Notes: generated by a model from the letters alone, not told the origin. A DNA stretch of 59,638 nucleotides from an uncultured Gammaproteobacteria bacterium (GCA_947259705.1 CAMYNL010000019.1:1-59638), one strand, 5' to 3'. Shown: positions 8,344-17,946, numbered from the stretch's first letter. Translations and numbers: made by a program.

Positions 8344-9246
8344 ATGATGACCACAGAACGAAAAAAAAAGACGGTATCCCTGGTACTGGGCAGCGGCGGG
8401 GCCCGCGGACTGGCCCACATCGGCGTGATCGAATGGCTGCAGGAGAACGGCTTCGAGATTCGCTCTATCGCCGGATCCTCCATGGGTGCTCTGATCGGCG
8501 GTATCTACGCCGCCGGCGAGCTGCAGACGTACAAGAACTGGGTCACGGCGCTGGAGAAGAAAGATGTTTTGAGCATGCTCGACCTGTCATTCAGTTCGAC
8601 CGGTCTGTTCAAGGGCGAGCGGATCATGGAAAAACTCAAGGCGTTGATCCAGGACCGCGACATCGAGGACCTGCCTATTTCGTTTACCGCCGTCGCTACC
8701 GATATCGAGCAGCAGAAGGAGGTATGGCTGACTAAGGGACCCCTGTTCGATGCCATACGGGCATCCATGGCGGTGCCGATGATATTCACACCCCACAAGA
8801 TCGACGGCCGGTACCTGCTCGACGGGGGCATGGTCAACCCGCTGCCCATTGCGCCTACACTGACTGATATGAATGATTACATCGTGGCCGTGGATCTCGG
8901 CGCCCGTCCGGAAGAGGCGGCCGTATCAGCGGGCGAGATGCGTTCTGGCTCGCGTAGCGAGTCGGATGGAAGCTACCGTGAACGGTTGCAAGTCTTCATC
9001 GAGGAGCTGCAGGAACGCTTCGGTGGAAACCAAGACGATGGCGACTGGAACCTGTTCGACGTCATGGGCATGTCCTTCGACACCATGCAGAATACCCTTG
9101 CGCGCATGAAGCTGGCGGCCTATTCCCCCGATATCATCCTCCATATCTCCCGCGATGCTGCCCGTTCATTCGAGTTCTTCCGTGCCGCTGAGTTGATCGA
9201 GTTGGGCCACTCCAGTGCGGAGAGAATACTGGCGGAACGTTTATGA
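8344..9246 (+). CDS. Patatin-like phospholipase, RssA-type
   Basis: A bacterial patatin with Ser/Asp dyad. The oxyanion loop GSGGARG is near residue 17, the nucleophile elbow GSSMG near 41-45, and the DGG motif lies in LLDGGMVNPLP at about residue 160. No signal peptide is seen, so it is probably cytoplasmic or membrane-peripheral. At 300 residues it matches RssA/YchK-like single-domain proteins. AGGCGAGGA before the ATG is a good ribosome binding site. A lipid acyl hydrolase is the family role; the substrate is unknown. Confidence 0.9.
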   Translation: MMTTERKKKTVSLVLGSGGARGLAHIGVIEWLQENGFEIRSIAGSSMGALIGGIYAAGELQTYKNWVTALEKKDVLSMLDLSFSSTGLFKGERIMEKLKALIQDRDIEDLPISFTAVATDIEQQKEVWLTKGPLFDAIRASMAVPMIFTPHKIDGRYLLDGGMVNPLPIAPTLTDMNDYIVAVDLGARPEEAAVSAGEMRSGSRSESDGSYRERLQVFIEELQERFGGNQDDGDWNLFDVMGMSFDTMQNTLARMKLAAYSPDIILHISRDAARSFEFFRAAELIELGHSSAERILAERL

Positions 9247-9273
9247 AGGTCGCGACCAGCCGCCCGGCGATGA

Positions 9274-10191
9274 TCAGGCGGCGACGCCGTAGTGGCTGCG
9301 ACATTCATTTTCGCGGCCACGGACCACGCGTTTACCGGCCAGCGGCCCGCGGGACTCGGTCACCACGGTGTGCTGACCTTCCTGATGGTGGTCATCATAG
9401 AAGTACAGCACCACCCAATCCCAGGTCTTTTTCAGTTCGTGGGCGCGCGCCGTGTTGGAGAACAGCGCCGTGTAGTGCCAGCCGTCGTGCTCGGTGTGCA
9501 GGATGGGCAGCCATGCCTCGCCGGAGGGGTTGAAGCGCTTCGGTGCGATCATCGGCAGGTCCTTGCGGCTGGCCCGCTCGCGGTAATCTTCGTCCACGGC
9601 AAGCAGGTCGGCCACCGCGGGCCCGTCGGTCTGCGCCCGTGGGGCGCGGGTGTGCCCCAGCATGACATTCAAACTGGCCGCGATCGCCATTGCCCGCCGT
9701 GGCCCCAGTCCCGGTACCTGCTGCAGCCGGCCATCGTGGGCCGCCACCTCCAGCGCCTGCAGGGTGTCGACGTGCAGCGAATCGTGGATGCGGCGTGCCA
9801 GGCCCGGGCCGATCCCGGGCACGGCTTGTAATAGCTTTTCCGGGTCGAGTTCGCCGCGCATGCGCTCCAGCTGGCTCCATCGCCCGCTGCGAATCATTTC
9901 CTCGATGGCGGTGGCGATGCCGCGGCCGATGCCCGGCAGCGCTTCCAGGCCATCGCGGCCGGACTCATGATAGAGCGCCTCCATGTCCCCGGCCAGGCCG
10001 GCTATGGTAGCGGCGGCACGGCGATAGGCGTTGACCCGGAACGGGTTGGCGCCCTGCAGCTCCAGGATGTCCGCGGCTTCCCGCAACCGGTCCGCGACTT
10101 GTTGATTGACCTGCAAGATTGATCCCGACGCCAGGCTGCCGTGGTTTGCCGTAACATTACCGTAGCGTCGACCCTGATCACAACCGGACAT
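9274..10191 (-). CDS. Helix-hairpin-helix protein resembling the N-terminal part of DNA polymerase X
   Basis: The N-terminal half matches the DNA polymerase beta/PolX 8-kDa domain followed by HhH repeats: ADRLREAADILELQG, NPFRVNAYRRAA, then LPGIGRGIATAIEEM, VPGIGPGLARRIHD and VPGLGPRRAMAIA. The nucleotidyltransferase palm and PHP domain are missing. Instead there is a roughly 100-residue C-terminal domain rich in aromatic residues (WLPILHTEHDGWHYTALFS, TWDWVVLYFYDD). The start is unsettled: ATG at 10191, or TTG at 10116 preceded by GGGAT, which begins just before the homologous region. DNA binding is likely; catalysis is not evident. Confidence 0.75.
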   Translation of the reverse strand: MSGCDQGRRYGNVTANHGSLASGSILQVNQQVADRLREAADILELQGANPFRVNAYRRAAATIAGLAGDMEALYHESGRDGLEALPGIGRGIATAIEEMIRSGRWSQLERMRGELDPEKLLQAVPGIGPGLARRIHDSLHVDTLQALEVAAHDGRLQQVPGLGPRRAMAIAASLNVMLGHTRAPRAQTDGPAVADLLAVDEDYRERASRKDLPMIAPKRFNPSGEAWLPILHTEHDGWHYTALFSNTARAHELKKTWDWVVLYFYDDHHQEGQHTVVTESRGPLAGKRVVRGRENECRSHYGVAA

Positions 10192-10267
10192 CCGCTGATC
10201 CCGTTGCTGTGCATGTTCTTGATCTGGCTCATTGGCTGCGTATCGCCGACACCTAACAATAGGCGCG

Positions 10268-10996
10268 ATGACCCCTGCAAACGAAAGATCACGCGAAGTC
10301 GTATTCCACGCGCGCGGACTGACCAAGACCTACCAGATGGGGGAGGTGCAGGTACAGGCGCTGCGCGGCGTGGATCTCGACCTGCTGGCAGGCGAGCTGG
10401 TGGTGATGCTGGGACCGTCAGGCAGTGGCAAGTCGACGCTGCTGAACATACTCGGGGGACTGGATACCGCCACTTCCGGGGAGGTTTCATACCGCGGCCG
10501 TGATCTCACCCGTGCCGGCGAGCAGGAGCTGACGCAGTACCGCCGCAACCATGTCGGTTTCGTGTTCCAGTTCTACAACCTTATCCCCAGCCTGACGGCA
10601 CGGGAGAACGTCGCCGCGGTCACCGAGATTTCCCGCCAGCCCATGCGGCCCGAGGAGGCACTGGACCTCGTGGGACTGACCGGCCGCCTCGACCACTTCC
10701 CGGCACAGTTGTCCGGTGGCGAGCAGCAGCGGGTCGCCATCGCACGCGCGGTAGCCAAGCGGCCCGCCGTGCTGCTGTGCGATGAGCCTACCGGCGCCCT
10801 CGACTCGACCACCGGTGTGCTGGTGCTGGAGGTGCTGGAGAACGTGAACCGGGAGCTCGACACCACCACCGCTCTCATTACCCACAATGCGGGCATCGCC
10901 GGCATGGCGGATCGCGTCATTCGGCTCGCGGACGGGTGCATCGTCAGCGTCGAGCGCAATGCGTCCAAGCAGGCGGCGCGGGAACTGAGCTGGTGA
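10268..10996 (+). CDS. ABC transporter ATP-binding protein, LolD/MacB type
   Basis: The ATPase subunit of an exporter or extruder-type ABC system. Walker A is GPSGSGKST, the Q-loop region is [17 protein letters not shown], the signature is LSGGEQQR, and Walker B is [12 protein letters not shown]. The FQFYNL...LTA..NV segment is characteristic of the MacB/LolD/FtsE clade. Its stop overlaps a GTG start of the permease gene (10993), and an HlyD-type adaptor follows, forming an ATPase-permease-adaptor trio. The start at 10268 (MTPANERS) was preferred over 10232. Confidence 0.93.
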   Translation: MTPANERSREVVFHARGLTKTYQMGEVQVQALRGVDLDLLAGELVVMLGPSGSGKSTLLNILGGLDTATSGEVSYRGRDLTRAGEQELTQYRRNHVGFVFQFYNLIPSLTARENVAAVTEISRQPMRPEEALDLVGLTGRLDHFPAQLSGGEQQRVAIARAVAKRPAVLLCDEPTGALDSTTGVLVLEVLENVNRELDTTTALITHNAGIAGMADRVIRLADGCIVSVERNASKQAARELSW

Positions 10997-10998
10997 GC

Positions 10999-13362
10999 AT
11001 GCGGGCGCTGGATCGCAAGCTGCTGCGGGACCTTTGGAAACTGCGCGGCGTCGTGCTGGCCATCGCGCTGGTGCTCGTGGGCGGCGTGGCGACCTACATC
11101 ATGTCCCTGTCCACCTACGATTCCCTGCTGGTGACCCGGGACCGCTACTACCGCGGCCAACGCCTGGCCGAGGTCTTCGCCAGTCTCAAGCGCGCCCCCG
11201 AAACCCTGGTGGAGCGCGTCCGTGAAATCCCCGGCGTAGAGAAGGTGGCCACCCGGGTGGTGGCCGCCGTCAACGTCGACATACCAGGCTTCCCGGACCC
11301 GGTGTCCGGGCGCCTGATTTCCGTGCCTGACCGCGGTGAACCGCTGCTCAACGGCATCTACCTGCGTCGCGGGCGCATGGTCGATTCGCGGCGGGACGAT
11401 GAGGTGCTGGTGAGCGAATCCTTTGCCGAGGCGCATCGGTTCCGGCCCGGCGACGAGTTCTACGCCATCATCAATGGCCGTCGCAAGAAACTGACACTGG
11501 TCGGCATCGTGCTGTCGCCGGAGTACATCTACGAAATACAGCCCGGCGCGGCGTTCCCCGATTACCAGCGCTTCGGTGTGATGTGGATGGCCCGTGCGCC
11601 GCTGGCGGCGGCTTACGACATGGAGGGGGCATTCAATGACATCGCCCTGACGCTGACCGCGGGCACCCACCCGGATGCCGTGATCAACCGCCTGGACAGA
11701 CTCTTGGACGGCTTCGGCGGACACGGGGCGTATCCGCGCACGGACCAGCTGTCATACAAGTTCCTCAGCGAGGAATTGCATCAGATGCAGACCATGGCCA
11801 CGGTCTTTCCGATCATTTTCCTCGGCGTGGCGGCTTTTCTCCTGAACGTGGTGATCAGCCGCCTGATCGCCACTGAGCGGGAAGAGATCGGCATACTGAA
11901 GGCCTTCGGCTACGGCAATACCGACGTCGGACTGCATTACGTCAAGTTGGTGCTGATGATCGTCATGGTGGGCATCGCGGGCGGCGTGGCAGGGGGTATC
12001 TGGCTGGGTCGCGGCATGGCCGGGGTGTACACCGATACGTTTCAGTTTCCCTACCTGGACTTCGTGCTGCGGCCTGTGGTGATCGTCAGCGCGGCGCTGG
12101 TGGCGGTGGCCGCCGCGCTGACAGGGACGTTGCACGCCGTCAACCGTGCCGTGCGCCTGCCGCCGGTCGAGGCCATGCGCGCCGAGGCCCCGGCGGTGTA
12201 TCGGCCCACCGTGTTCGAGCGCATCGGCATGCAGCATTTGCTGGCACAGCCCAGCCGTATGATCATCCGCCACATCGAGCGTCGTCCGCTCAAGGCGCTG
12301 CTGACGATGGCCGGGATGACGGCGGCGTGCGGCATCGTGATGGTGTCCAACTTCCAGGAGGATGCGATCCGGTACATGGTGGACGTACAGTACAAGATGG
12401 CTGCCAACGAAGACCTGTCAGTGCATTTCATCGAACCGGTATCGTCACGCGCCCTTTACTCCCTGCGCAGCATCGAGGGGGTGAAGCATGTGGAGGGTTT
12501 TCGCGCGGCGTCCGCGCGCCTGCGATTCGAACACCGCAGTTACCGGACGGCCCTGGAGGGCGTGGAACCGGACGGCCGCTTGCGCAGACTGCTGGATGCC
12601 GACTTGCGGCCCATCCGGCTGCCGCAGCGCGGTGTGGTAATGACCGATTACCTGGCCGCCATGCTGCGCATGAAGCCAGGGGACCGGCTGCGGGTGGAAA
12701 TATTGGAAGGCGCAAGGCCGGTGCTCGAAGTGCCCCTGGTGGGCACCACCAGGCAATACCTGGGGGTGTCGGCCTACCTGCCGCGTGAGGAACTCAACCG
12801 GTTGCTCCGGGAGGGCGATGTTGTCAGCGGCGCCTACCTGGCTACCGACGCTCGCCTGAGTGACGACGTGTATGCCCGGCTCAAGGAGACGCCGCGGGTG
12901 GCGGGAACGGTGATACAGGAGGCCGCCATCGCGCAGTTCTACCAGACCATGGAGCAGACCATATTGTTTTTTACCATGGTGGCGGCCGGCCTCGGGGCGG
13001 TGATCGCCTTCGGTGTGGTCTACAACAGTGCCCGCATCGGCCTGTCGGAGCGGGGCCGGGAACTGGCCAGCCTGCGCGTGCTCGGTTTTACTGTGGGGGA
13101 GATCGCCTATATCCTGCTCGGCGAGCTCATGCTGCTGGCCCTGGTATCCCTGCCTTTCGGTTTCGTCTTCGGCCGCTTGCTCTGCGAATACCTGGCCTCG
13201 CAGTTCGATTCGGACCTGTACCGGGTGCCCGCGGTACTGGAGCCGGTGGCATATTCGTTCACTGCGCTGGTGATCATCCTCTCCACCGTGGTTTCGGGTT
13301 ACCTGATCTGGCTCCGGTTGCGGCGGCTGGACCTTATTGCAGTGTTAAAGACGCGGGAGTGA
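10999..13362 (+). CDS. ABC transporter permease with two FtsX-type domains
   Basis: A 787-residue inner-membrane protein. The N-terminal helix (VVLAIALVLVGGVATYIM) precedes a long periplasmic domain, followed by three helices with IGILKAFGYGNTDVG, which fits the FtsX coupling loop. A second periplasmic domain and a second FtsX core follow (GRELASLRVLGFTVGEIAYILLGE). This two-module form resembles LolC/E- or DevC-like extruders that power lipid or antibiotic export through mechanotransmission. The ATG at 10999 follows GGAACTGAG. A GTG at 10993 overlapping the ATPase stop is the alternative. Confidence 0.9.
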   Translation: MRALDRKLLRDLWKLRGVVLAIALVLVGGVATYIMSLSTYDSLLVTRDRYYRGQRLAEVFASLKRAPETLVERVREIPGVEKVATRVVAAVNVDIPGFPDPVSGRLISVPDRGEPLLNGIYLRRGRMVDSRRDDEVLVSESFAEAHRFRPGDEFYAIINGRRKKLTLVGIVLSPEYIYEIQPGAAFPDYQRFGVMWMARAPLAAAYDMEGAFNDIALTLTAGTHPDAVINRLDRLLDGFGGHGAYPRTDQLSYKFLSEELHQMQTMATVFPIIFLGVAAFLLNVVISRLIATEREEIGILKAFGYGNTDVGLHYVKLVLMIVMVGIAGGVAGGIWLGRGMAGVYTDTFQFPYLDFVLRPVVIVSAALVAVAAALTGTLHAVNRAVRLPPVEAMRAEAPAVYRPTVFERIGMQHLLAQPSRMIIRHIERRPLKALLTMAGMTAACGIVMVSNFQEDAIRYMVDVQYKMAANEDLSVHFIEPVSSRALYSLRSIEGVKHVEGFRAASARLRFEHRSYRTALEGVEPDGRLRRLLDADLRPIRLPQRGVVMTDYLAAMLRMKPGDRLRVEILEGARPVLEVPLVGTTRQYLGVSAYLPREELNRLLREGDVVSGAYLATDARLSDDVYARLKETPRVAGTVIQEAAIAQFYQTMEQTILFFTMVAAGLGAVIAFGVVYNSARIGLSERGRELASLRVLGFTVGEIAYILLGELMLLALVSLPFGFVFGRLLCEYLASQFDSDLYRVPAVLEPVAYSFTALVIILSTVVSGYLIWLRLRRLDLIAVLKTRE

Positions 13363-13369
13363 TTGCGCA

Positions 13370-14572
13370 ATGCCTGCTGCGCGAATAGTGAAGATCACGC
13401 TGGTGGGACTGCTGGTGGCCGCCGCCATCGTCTGGGGCTACTGGCCGCGGCCGATCCTGGTTGATGTGGCCGCGGTGCGGGTTGCGCCGCTGGAGGTCTC
13501 CGTCGAGGAGGAAGGCAGAACGCGGGTCAAGGACCGTTTTGTCATCTCCGCGCCGGTCAGTGGTCACGCTCAGCGCCTGGAACTGCGGGTCGGCGATGCC
13601 GTGAGCCGGACACAGCCGGTGGCGCGGCTGGAGCCGCTGCGTTCGGAGGTGCTGGACCCCAGGCGTCGGGCTCAGGCGGAGGCCCGGGTCGCGGCGGCCC
13701 AGTTTACACTGGCGGCAGCCGAGTCGAAGGTTAGAGGGGCCAAGGCGGACTCCGACTATGCCCACAACGAGTATCAGCGCATGGCGCGGCTGTGGGATAG
13801 CAGGAACATATCCCAGGAAACCCTTGAGGCGGCCAGGACCACCATGCAGCGTGCCGCTGCTGATCTGCGCTCGGCGCAGTTCGCGGTGGAGGTGGCGCGT
13901 CACGAACTGGAGGCGGCACGCACGGCCCTGGCCTATTCGGCCGCCAGCGACGATGCGCCGCTGGCGGAGATCGTGACCGTGAGGTCGCCGGTAGCCGGCC
14001 GGGTGTTGAGGCTGCACCGCGAGAGCGAGGGGGTCATACAGGCCGGGCAGCCGCTGATCGAGGTCGGGAACCCGGCGGCCCTGGAGGTGGAGGTTGATCT
14101 TCTGTCCGCCGATGCGGTGCGGGTAGCACCAGGAACCCCAGTCCGCTTCGACCGCTGGGGTGGAGAGGGTCAGTTGACTGGAGCCGTGCGGCTGGTCGAA
14201 CCTACCGGTTTCACCAAGATATCGGCGTTGGGGGTGGAGGAGCAGCGGGTACTGGTGATCGTCGATATCACCTCGCCGCGTCCGCTCTGGGAGCGCCTGG
14301 GCGATGGCTACCGGGTGGAAGCGAGCTTCGTGGTCTGGCGCCAGGAACAGGTGCTGCAGGTGCCCGCCAGCGCACTGTTTCGGCACCGCGACGGCTGGGC
14401 AGTATTCGTCATCGAGGCCGGCGTCGCGCGCCGGCGAGCGGTGCAGACCGGTCAGCAGAACGGCCTCATCGCGCAGGTCAGGGCGGGCCTCGAGGCGGGA
14501 GAATCGGTGGTCCTGCATCCGGATGACAGCGTGAGCGACGGTACCCGGGTACGCACACGTGAAGCAGGCTGA
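13370..14572 (+). CDS. HlyD-family periplasmic adaptor of the ABC trio
   Basis: A membrane-fusion protein of 400 residues. It has an N-terminal anchor helix (ITLVGLLVAAAIVWGYW) and a lipoyl-type half-motif (APVSGHAQRLELRVGDAV). A long alpha-helical hairpin spans about residues 100-190, and a second lipoyl half follows (VRSPVAGRVLRLHRESEGV). Beta-barrel and membrane-proximal domains complete the fold. It begins 7 nt after the permease stop. With the two preceding genes it should form an envelope efflux system that contacts an outer-membrane factor encoded elsewhere. The substrate is not predictable. Confidence 0.9.
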   Translation: MPAARIVKITLVGLLVAAAIVWGYWPRPILVDVAAVRVAPLEVSVEEEGRTRVKDRFVISAPVSGHAQRLELRVGDAVSRTQPVARLEPLRSEVLDPRRRAQAEARVAAAQFTLAAAESKVRGAKADSDYAHNEYQRMARLWDSRNISQETLEAARTTMQRAAADLRSAQFAVEVARHELEAARTALAYSAASDDAPLAEIVTVRSPVAGRVLRLHRESEGVIQAGQPLIEVGNPAALEVEVDLLSADAVRVAPGTPVRFDRWGGEGQLTGAVRLVEPTGFTKISALGVEEQRVLVIVDITSPRPLWERLGDGYRVEASFVVWRQEQVLQVPASALFRHRDGWAVFVIEAGVARRRAVQTGQQNGLIAQVRAGLEAGESVVLHPDDSVSDGTRVRTREAG

Positions 14573-14669
14573 CCCGCGATGGCTGCGGAAAAAACACGGG
14601 TAATCCTGTGCATCGCGAAGTATCCTAGGCGCCAGATCGATCCATGCCTTTGAAACCACAGGGTGGAGC

Positions 14670-15485
14670 ATGAGCATAAAATCCGATACCTTCAATATGG
14701 CGGTGTTCTGCGACTTCGAGAACGTTGCCCTCGGCGTGCGCGATGCCAAGTATGCGGCCTTCGATATACAAAAGGTTCTGGAACGCCTGCTGCTCAAGGG
14801 AAACATCGTTGTCAAGAAGGCCTATTGCGACTGGGAGCGCTACAAGGAATTCAAGGGGGCTATGCACGAGGCGGCCTTTGAGTTGATAGAGATCCCGCAC
14901 GTCCGCATGTCGGGAAAGAATTCGGCCGATATCCGCATGGTGGTTGATGCACTGGACCTGTGTTACACCAAGGCGCATGTCAACGCGTTTGTGATCATCA
15001 GCGGAGACTCCGATTTTTCCGCGTTGGTCAGTAAGCTGCGCGAGAACAACAAGCTGGTAATCGGTGTGGGCGTCAAGATGTCGACGTCGGATCTGCTCAT
15101 GTCCAGTTGCGACGAGTTCATTTACTACGACGACCTGGTGCGGGAAACGGATAAAGTCTCTGCTGCCCGACGTAAGACGTCGAAAAAGAAGAAGGTGCGC
15201 CGGACAACCAAGAACACGGAGGACAACAAGAAGCAGGAAGCCCTGGACCTGGTCGTGGCCACCATCGCGGACATCTTCGCGGAGCGCGGCGAAGAGGAAA
15301 AGGTCTGGGGCTCCATGGTCAAGCAGGCCCTGAAGCGCCGCAAGCCGGGTTTCAGCGAGAGCTACCACGGGTTTCGCAACTTCGGGCAGGTGCTGGAGGA
15401 GGCCCAGGCGCGCGAACTGCTGACCCTGGTACACGACGAGAAGTCGGGCGGTTATATCATCAAGAGCCTGACCGCCGAGGATTGA
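14670..15485 (+). CDS. NYN-domain putative ribonuclease with C-terminal LOTUS/OST-HTH domain
   Basis: Residues about 10-155 form a NYN (PIN-like) nuclease fold with the acidic residues expected for metal binding: FCDFENVA, KNSADIRMVVDALDL and ISGDSDFSALV. A lysine/arginine-rich linker (SKKKKVRRTTKN) leads to a C-terminal winged-helix LOTUS/OST-HTH domain (residues about 200-270, with KPGFSESYHGFRNFGQVLEEA). This architecture, shared with eukaryotic MARF1/Limkain-like proteins, suggests RNA cleavage directed by an RNA-binding module. GTGGAG precedes the ATG. It stands alone between the efflux trio and a poorly coding stretch. Confidence 0.88.
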   Translation: MSIKSDTFNMAVFCDFENVALGVRDAKYAAFDIQKVLERLLLKGNIVVKKAYCDWERYKEFKGAMHEAAFELIEIPHVRMSGKNSADIRMVVDALDLCYTKAHVNAFVIISGDSDFSALVSKLRENNKLVIGVGVKMSTSDLLMSSCDEFIYYDDLVRETDKVSAARRKTSKKKKVRRTTKNTEDNKKQEALDLVVATIADIFAERGEEEKVWGSMVKQALKRRKPGFSESYHGFRNFGQVLEEAQARELLTLVHDEKSGGYIIKSLTAED

Positions 15486-16308
15486 TCCGCGGCATTTCGA
15501 GTCACCTTCGTCTTCGCAAACGCCTCGATGACGGTCTGATATGTATGGTCGACACCTCTCCTGTCATACGCTGCTGGAATTGATTGCGTTTGAGAGTGGT
15601 TGACCCGCCAGTGAGCCGACGATCCTGATGATTCAATTTGAGGAATGCAGAATCAGATCAGTCGCCACAGTGAACGACCGTATCGACAATTCTTTCATTC
15701 ATATGCAATACGGCTGACACGCCCTTTATCTGTACGCCAGGCCTCATCGGGAAGGGGATTGGCGTCCTCAGTGCTGAATAGACTGCCATAGTCGGTAATC
15801 GGTCGCTGGTTGTGTAGATGTACTCGACATGATCAGGTTTTCCCGTTGATCTTTCGAGGAGTTGATCGAACAGTACCAGGTCACCGTCCTCGACGGATTG
15901 AAGAAGCGCTCTAACGACGCGGTCAACCCCAACTCGGGGGCGCGAAATCACGCCAGTTTCCAGCTTTTTCGCAGGATAGAATCAATCTCCTACCTGGGGA
16001 GCAGCAAGCAGTGTTTTCTATGCGGCTGGGCCTCCAAAGTTGAAAACAAAGGAGAGGACCCAATCTAAGGTGTCAAGCGATATAGGCATGATGTTACCTT
16101 GGCAGCTTTGGCAGCATTTGAATGGCAATAAAAACGAGTCGGACTGGCCGGCGATAGTCGGGCTTACAAAAGGTGCGCTTGATGCCGTCCGGATGATTGT
16201 ACTTGGGAGTAGAATGTCTGCAATGAGTCAAGCCGTCGTTCAGGAATACGCAATGTCAGTCCTTTTCAGAGACTGTTGTTCGAGTGAAGTACGTTATAAT
16301 TGGAGCAG
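15486..16308. other. 823-base region with no recognised gene
   Basis: Coding signal is weak and base composition is more AT-rich than the flanks. One minus-strand frame (15658-15951) is listed separately. A plus frame at 16040-16318 runs into sprT without resembling a protein family. The stretch may be decayed genes. TATAAT at 16295-16300 ends 8 nt before the sprT start. Confidence 0.4.
15658..15951 (-). CDS. Unrecognised 97-residue frame
   Basis: A GTG-initiated frame of 97 codons. The translation looks protein-like (VEDGDLVLFDQLLERSTGK, then an Ile/Thr-rich strand, and VSAVLHMNERIVDTVVH) but matches no family I know. No ribosome binding site is evident. It lies in the low-coding gap between the NYN and SprT genes and may be a remnant of a longer gene or a non-gene. 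Confidence 0.25.
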   Translation of the reverse strand: MISRPRVGVDRVVRALLQSVEDGDLVLFDQLLERSTGKPDHVEYIYTTSDRLPTMAVYSALRTPIPFPMRPGVQIKGVSAVLHMNERIVDTVVHCGD

Positions 16309-16839
16309 ATGTCCATAAGACCGATCGATAGCGCCGCCCGCGACCGAGTGGTCACCGTGACCCGGGGCTGGATCGAACGTGCCGCCGCACTCTACGATCG
16401 GCGATTCCCCATGCTGCCTGTGCAATTCGACCTCATCGGTCGCACCGCCGGCATGTATCGCGTGGACCGGCGTGGACGGGTGATCCGTTACAATCCTTTT
16501 CTATTTGCCAAATACTTTAGCGACAACCTTGCGACCACCGTGCCCCACGAAGTTGCGCACTATGTGGTCGACCTGCTGCATGGGGTCCGCCGCGTGCGTC
16601 CTCACGGACACGAGTGGCAGGCCGTCATGGAAGATTTCCGCGTGGACCCGCGGCGACGGGCGGCATTCGAGCTGGACGGCGTTCCGCAGCGGCGCCAGCG
16701 GCGCTTCGCCTACCGTTGCCGTTGCCGTGATCACAGCCTTTCGACACGTGCCCACAACCGACTGCACAAGGCCCGCATCGAGTATTTATGCAAGCTTTGC
16801 GGCGAGCCGTTGAGGCCGGCTCGGCAGTGCGGGACGTGA
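16309..16839 (+). CDS. sprT: SprT-like zinc metalloprotease
   Basis: A cytosolic SprT-family protein of 176 residues. The zinc motif HEVAHYV is near residue 77, followed by a third histidine in PHGHEWQAVM. The C-terminal zinc ribbon is visible as YRCRCRDHSLSTRAHNR plus YLCKLCGEPL. Eukaryotic Spartan relatives cut DNA-protein crosslinks; the bacterial SprT role is unproven. The start at 16309 follows GGAGCAG; a TTG at 16300 is less likely. A TATAAT hexamer at 16295-16300 is so close that a transcript starting from it would be nearly leaderless. Confidence 0.88.
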   Translation: MSIRPIDSAARDRVVTVTRGWIERAAALYDRRFPMLPVQFDLIGRTAGMYRVDRRGRVIRYNPFLFAKYFSDNLATTVPHEVAHYVVDLLHGVRRVRPHGHEWQAVMEDFRVDPRRRAAFELDGVPQRRQRRFAYRCRCRDHSLSTRAHNRLHKARIEYLCKLCGEPLRPARQCGT

Positions 16840-16937
16840 CCCCGGGAAATGCCCCGCCTGCCAGTGTCCGGGTCGTACCCGCCGCTTCGCTGAGGCACAA
16901 TACACGGATGTCTCATCCCTGCTCGAGGTAGGCCAGC

Positions 16938-17594
16938 TTGGAAACTCAACTCACCCCGATCGAGGCAAGGGTGATCGGTTGCCTTATTGAAAAGGAGGTC
17001 ACCACGCCGGATCAGTACCCGTTGTCACTCAACGCATTGACCAGCGCCTGCAACCAGAAGAGCAACCGCGAACCCGTCATGGACCTTGATGAGGCCACGG
17101 TGCGCGGCACCCTGGACGGCCTGATCCACCGGCGCCTGGTGAGTGAGAAGTCCGGGTTCGGCAGTCGGGTCCCGAAATTTCAACAACGATTCTGCAACAG
17201 CGAATTCGGCACGCTGCAGTTTTCCGGACAGGAACTCGGTATTGTCTGCGTGCTTCTGCTGCGCGGGGCCCAGACGCCGGGGGAGCTGCGCACCCGCAGC
17301 AACCGGCTGTGCCGTTTCGTGGACGTCAGCGAGGTCGAGATGGTGTTGCAGCATCTCATGGACAGGGAGGACGGTCCCTTCGTCGTCAGGTTGCCGCGGC
17401 AGCCGGGAAGGCGGGAATCGCGCTATGCGCACCTGTTCAGCGGCGAGCCGGAGGAGACGGACGACGAGCCCATGGCTACTGCTTCCGGCACGCCCGGGGG
17501 CACCGCGGATCGCCTGGGGGTCCTGGAAGAACTGGTCGCGACACTGCAAGACGAGATCGCTGACATCAAACGCAGACTCGGTGACGTGGACTAG
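16938..17594 (+). CDS. yceH: YceH family protein (UPF0502, DUF480)
   Basis: A 218-residue protein with two winged-helix-like modules. Family hallmarks are [16 protein letters not shown] at the N-terminus, [19 protein letters not shown] near residue 28, and the second domain with [20 protein letters not shown]-terminal coiled coil ([19 protein letters not shown]) ends the protein. It starts with TTG at 16938, preceded by GAGGTAGG, and this start reproduces the family N-terminus. Molecular function is unknown; a DNA-binding or membrane-regulation role has only been suggested. Confidence 0.92.
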   Translation: METQLTPIEARVIGCLIEKEVTTPDQYPLSLNALTSACNQKSNREPVMDLDEATVRGTLDGLIHRRLVSEKSGFGSRVPKFQQRFCNSEFGTLQFSGQELGIVCVLLLRGAQTPGELRTRSNRLCRFVDVSEVEMVLQHLMDREDGPFVVRLPRQPGRRESRYAHLFSGEPEETDDEPMATASGTPGGTADRLGVLEELVATLQDEIADIKRRLGDVD

Positions 17595-17661
17595 CGATAC
17601 TGATGTACCGAGATGGCGACGGAATCCAAAGTGATGCTTTCCACCTACATTATCAGCTGCC

Positions 17662-17940
17662 ATGGTTAACGTAAAAACAATCATTCTCGACGTGCTCAAA
17701 CCCCACCAGCCTGACGGGCTGGTTTTTGCCACCGCCGTGGCCGAGCAGACGCCAGGCTGCCGCGTCTCCCTTTCGGTGTTGGAAGTAGACGAAAAGACGG
17801 AGTCCATTTCGTTGCGCGTGGAGGGTGACAACATCAGTTATGAAGCCATCGCCGCCGCGATAACGGGCATGGGTGCCACCGTGCACAGCATTGATGAGGT
17901 GGAGGCGGTGAACGTCAAGGCATCCAGCGAGCCGGGCTGA
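17662..17940 (+). CDS. DUF211 family protein
   Basis: A 92-residue ferredoxin-like alpha/beta protein. Family signatures are the start VNVKTIILDVLKPHQPDG, then VSLSVLEVDEKTESISLRVEG and ISYEAIAAAITGMGATVHSIDEVEA. The family is best known from archaea (MTH889-like), where it forms small oligomers that can bind metal ions. It is separated by only 6 nt from the VIT-like membrane gene, so the two are translationally coupled. A metal-linked partnership is an inference from that pairing. Confidence 0.88.
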   Translation: MVNVKTIILDVLKPHQPDGLVFATAVAEQTPGCRVSLSVLEVDEKTESISLRVEGDNISYEAIAAAITGMGATVHSIDEVEAVNVKASSEPG

Positions 17941-17946
17941 TCGCCG

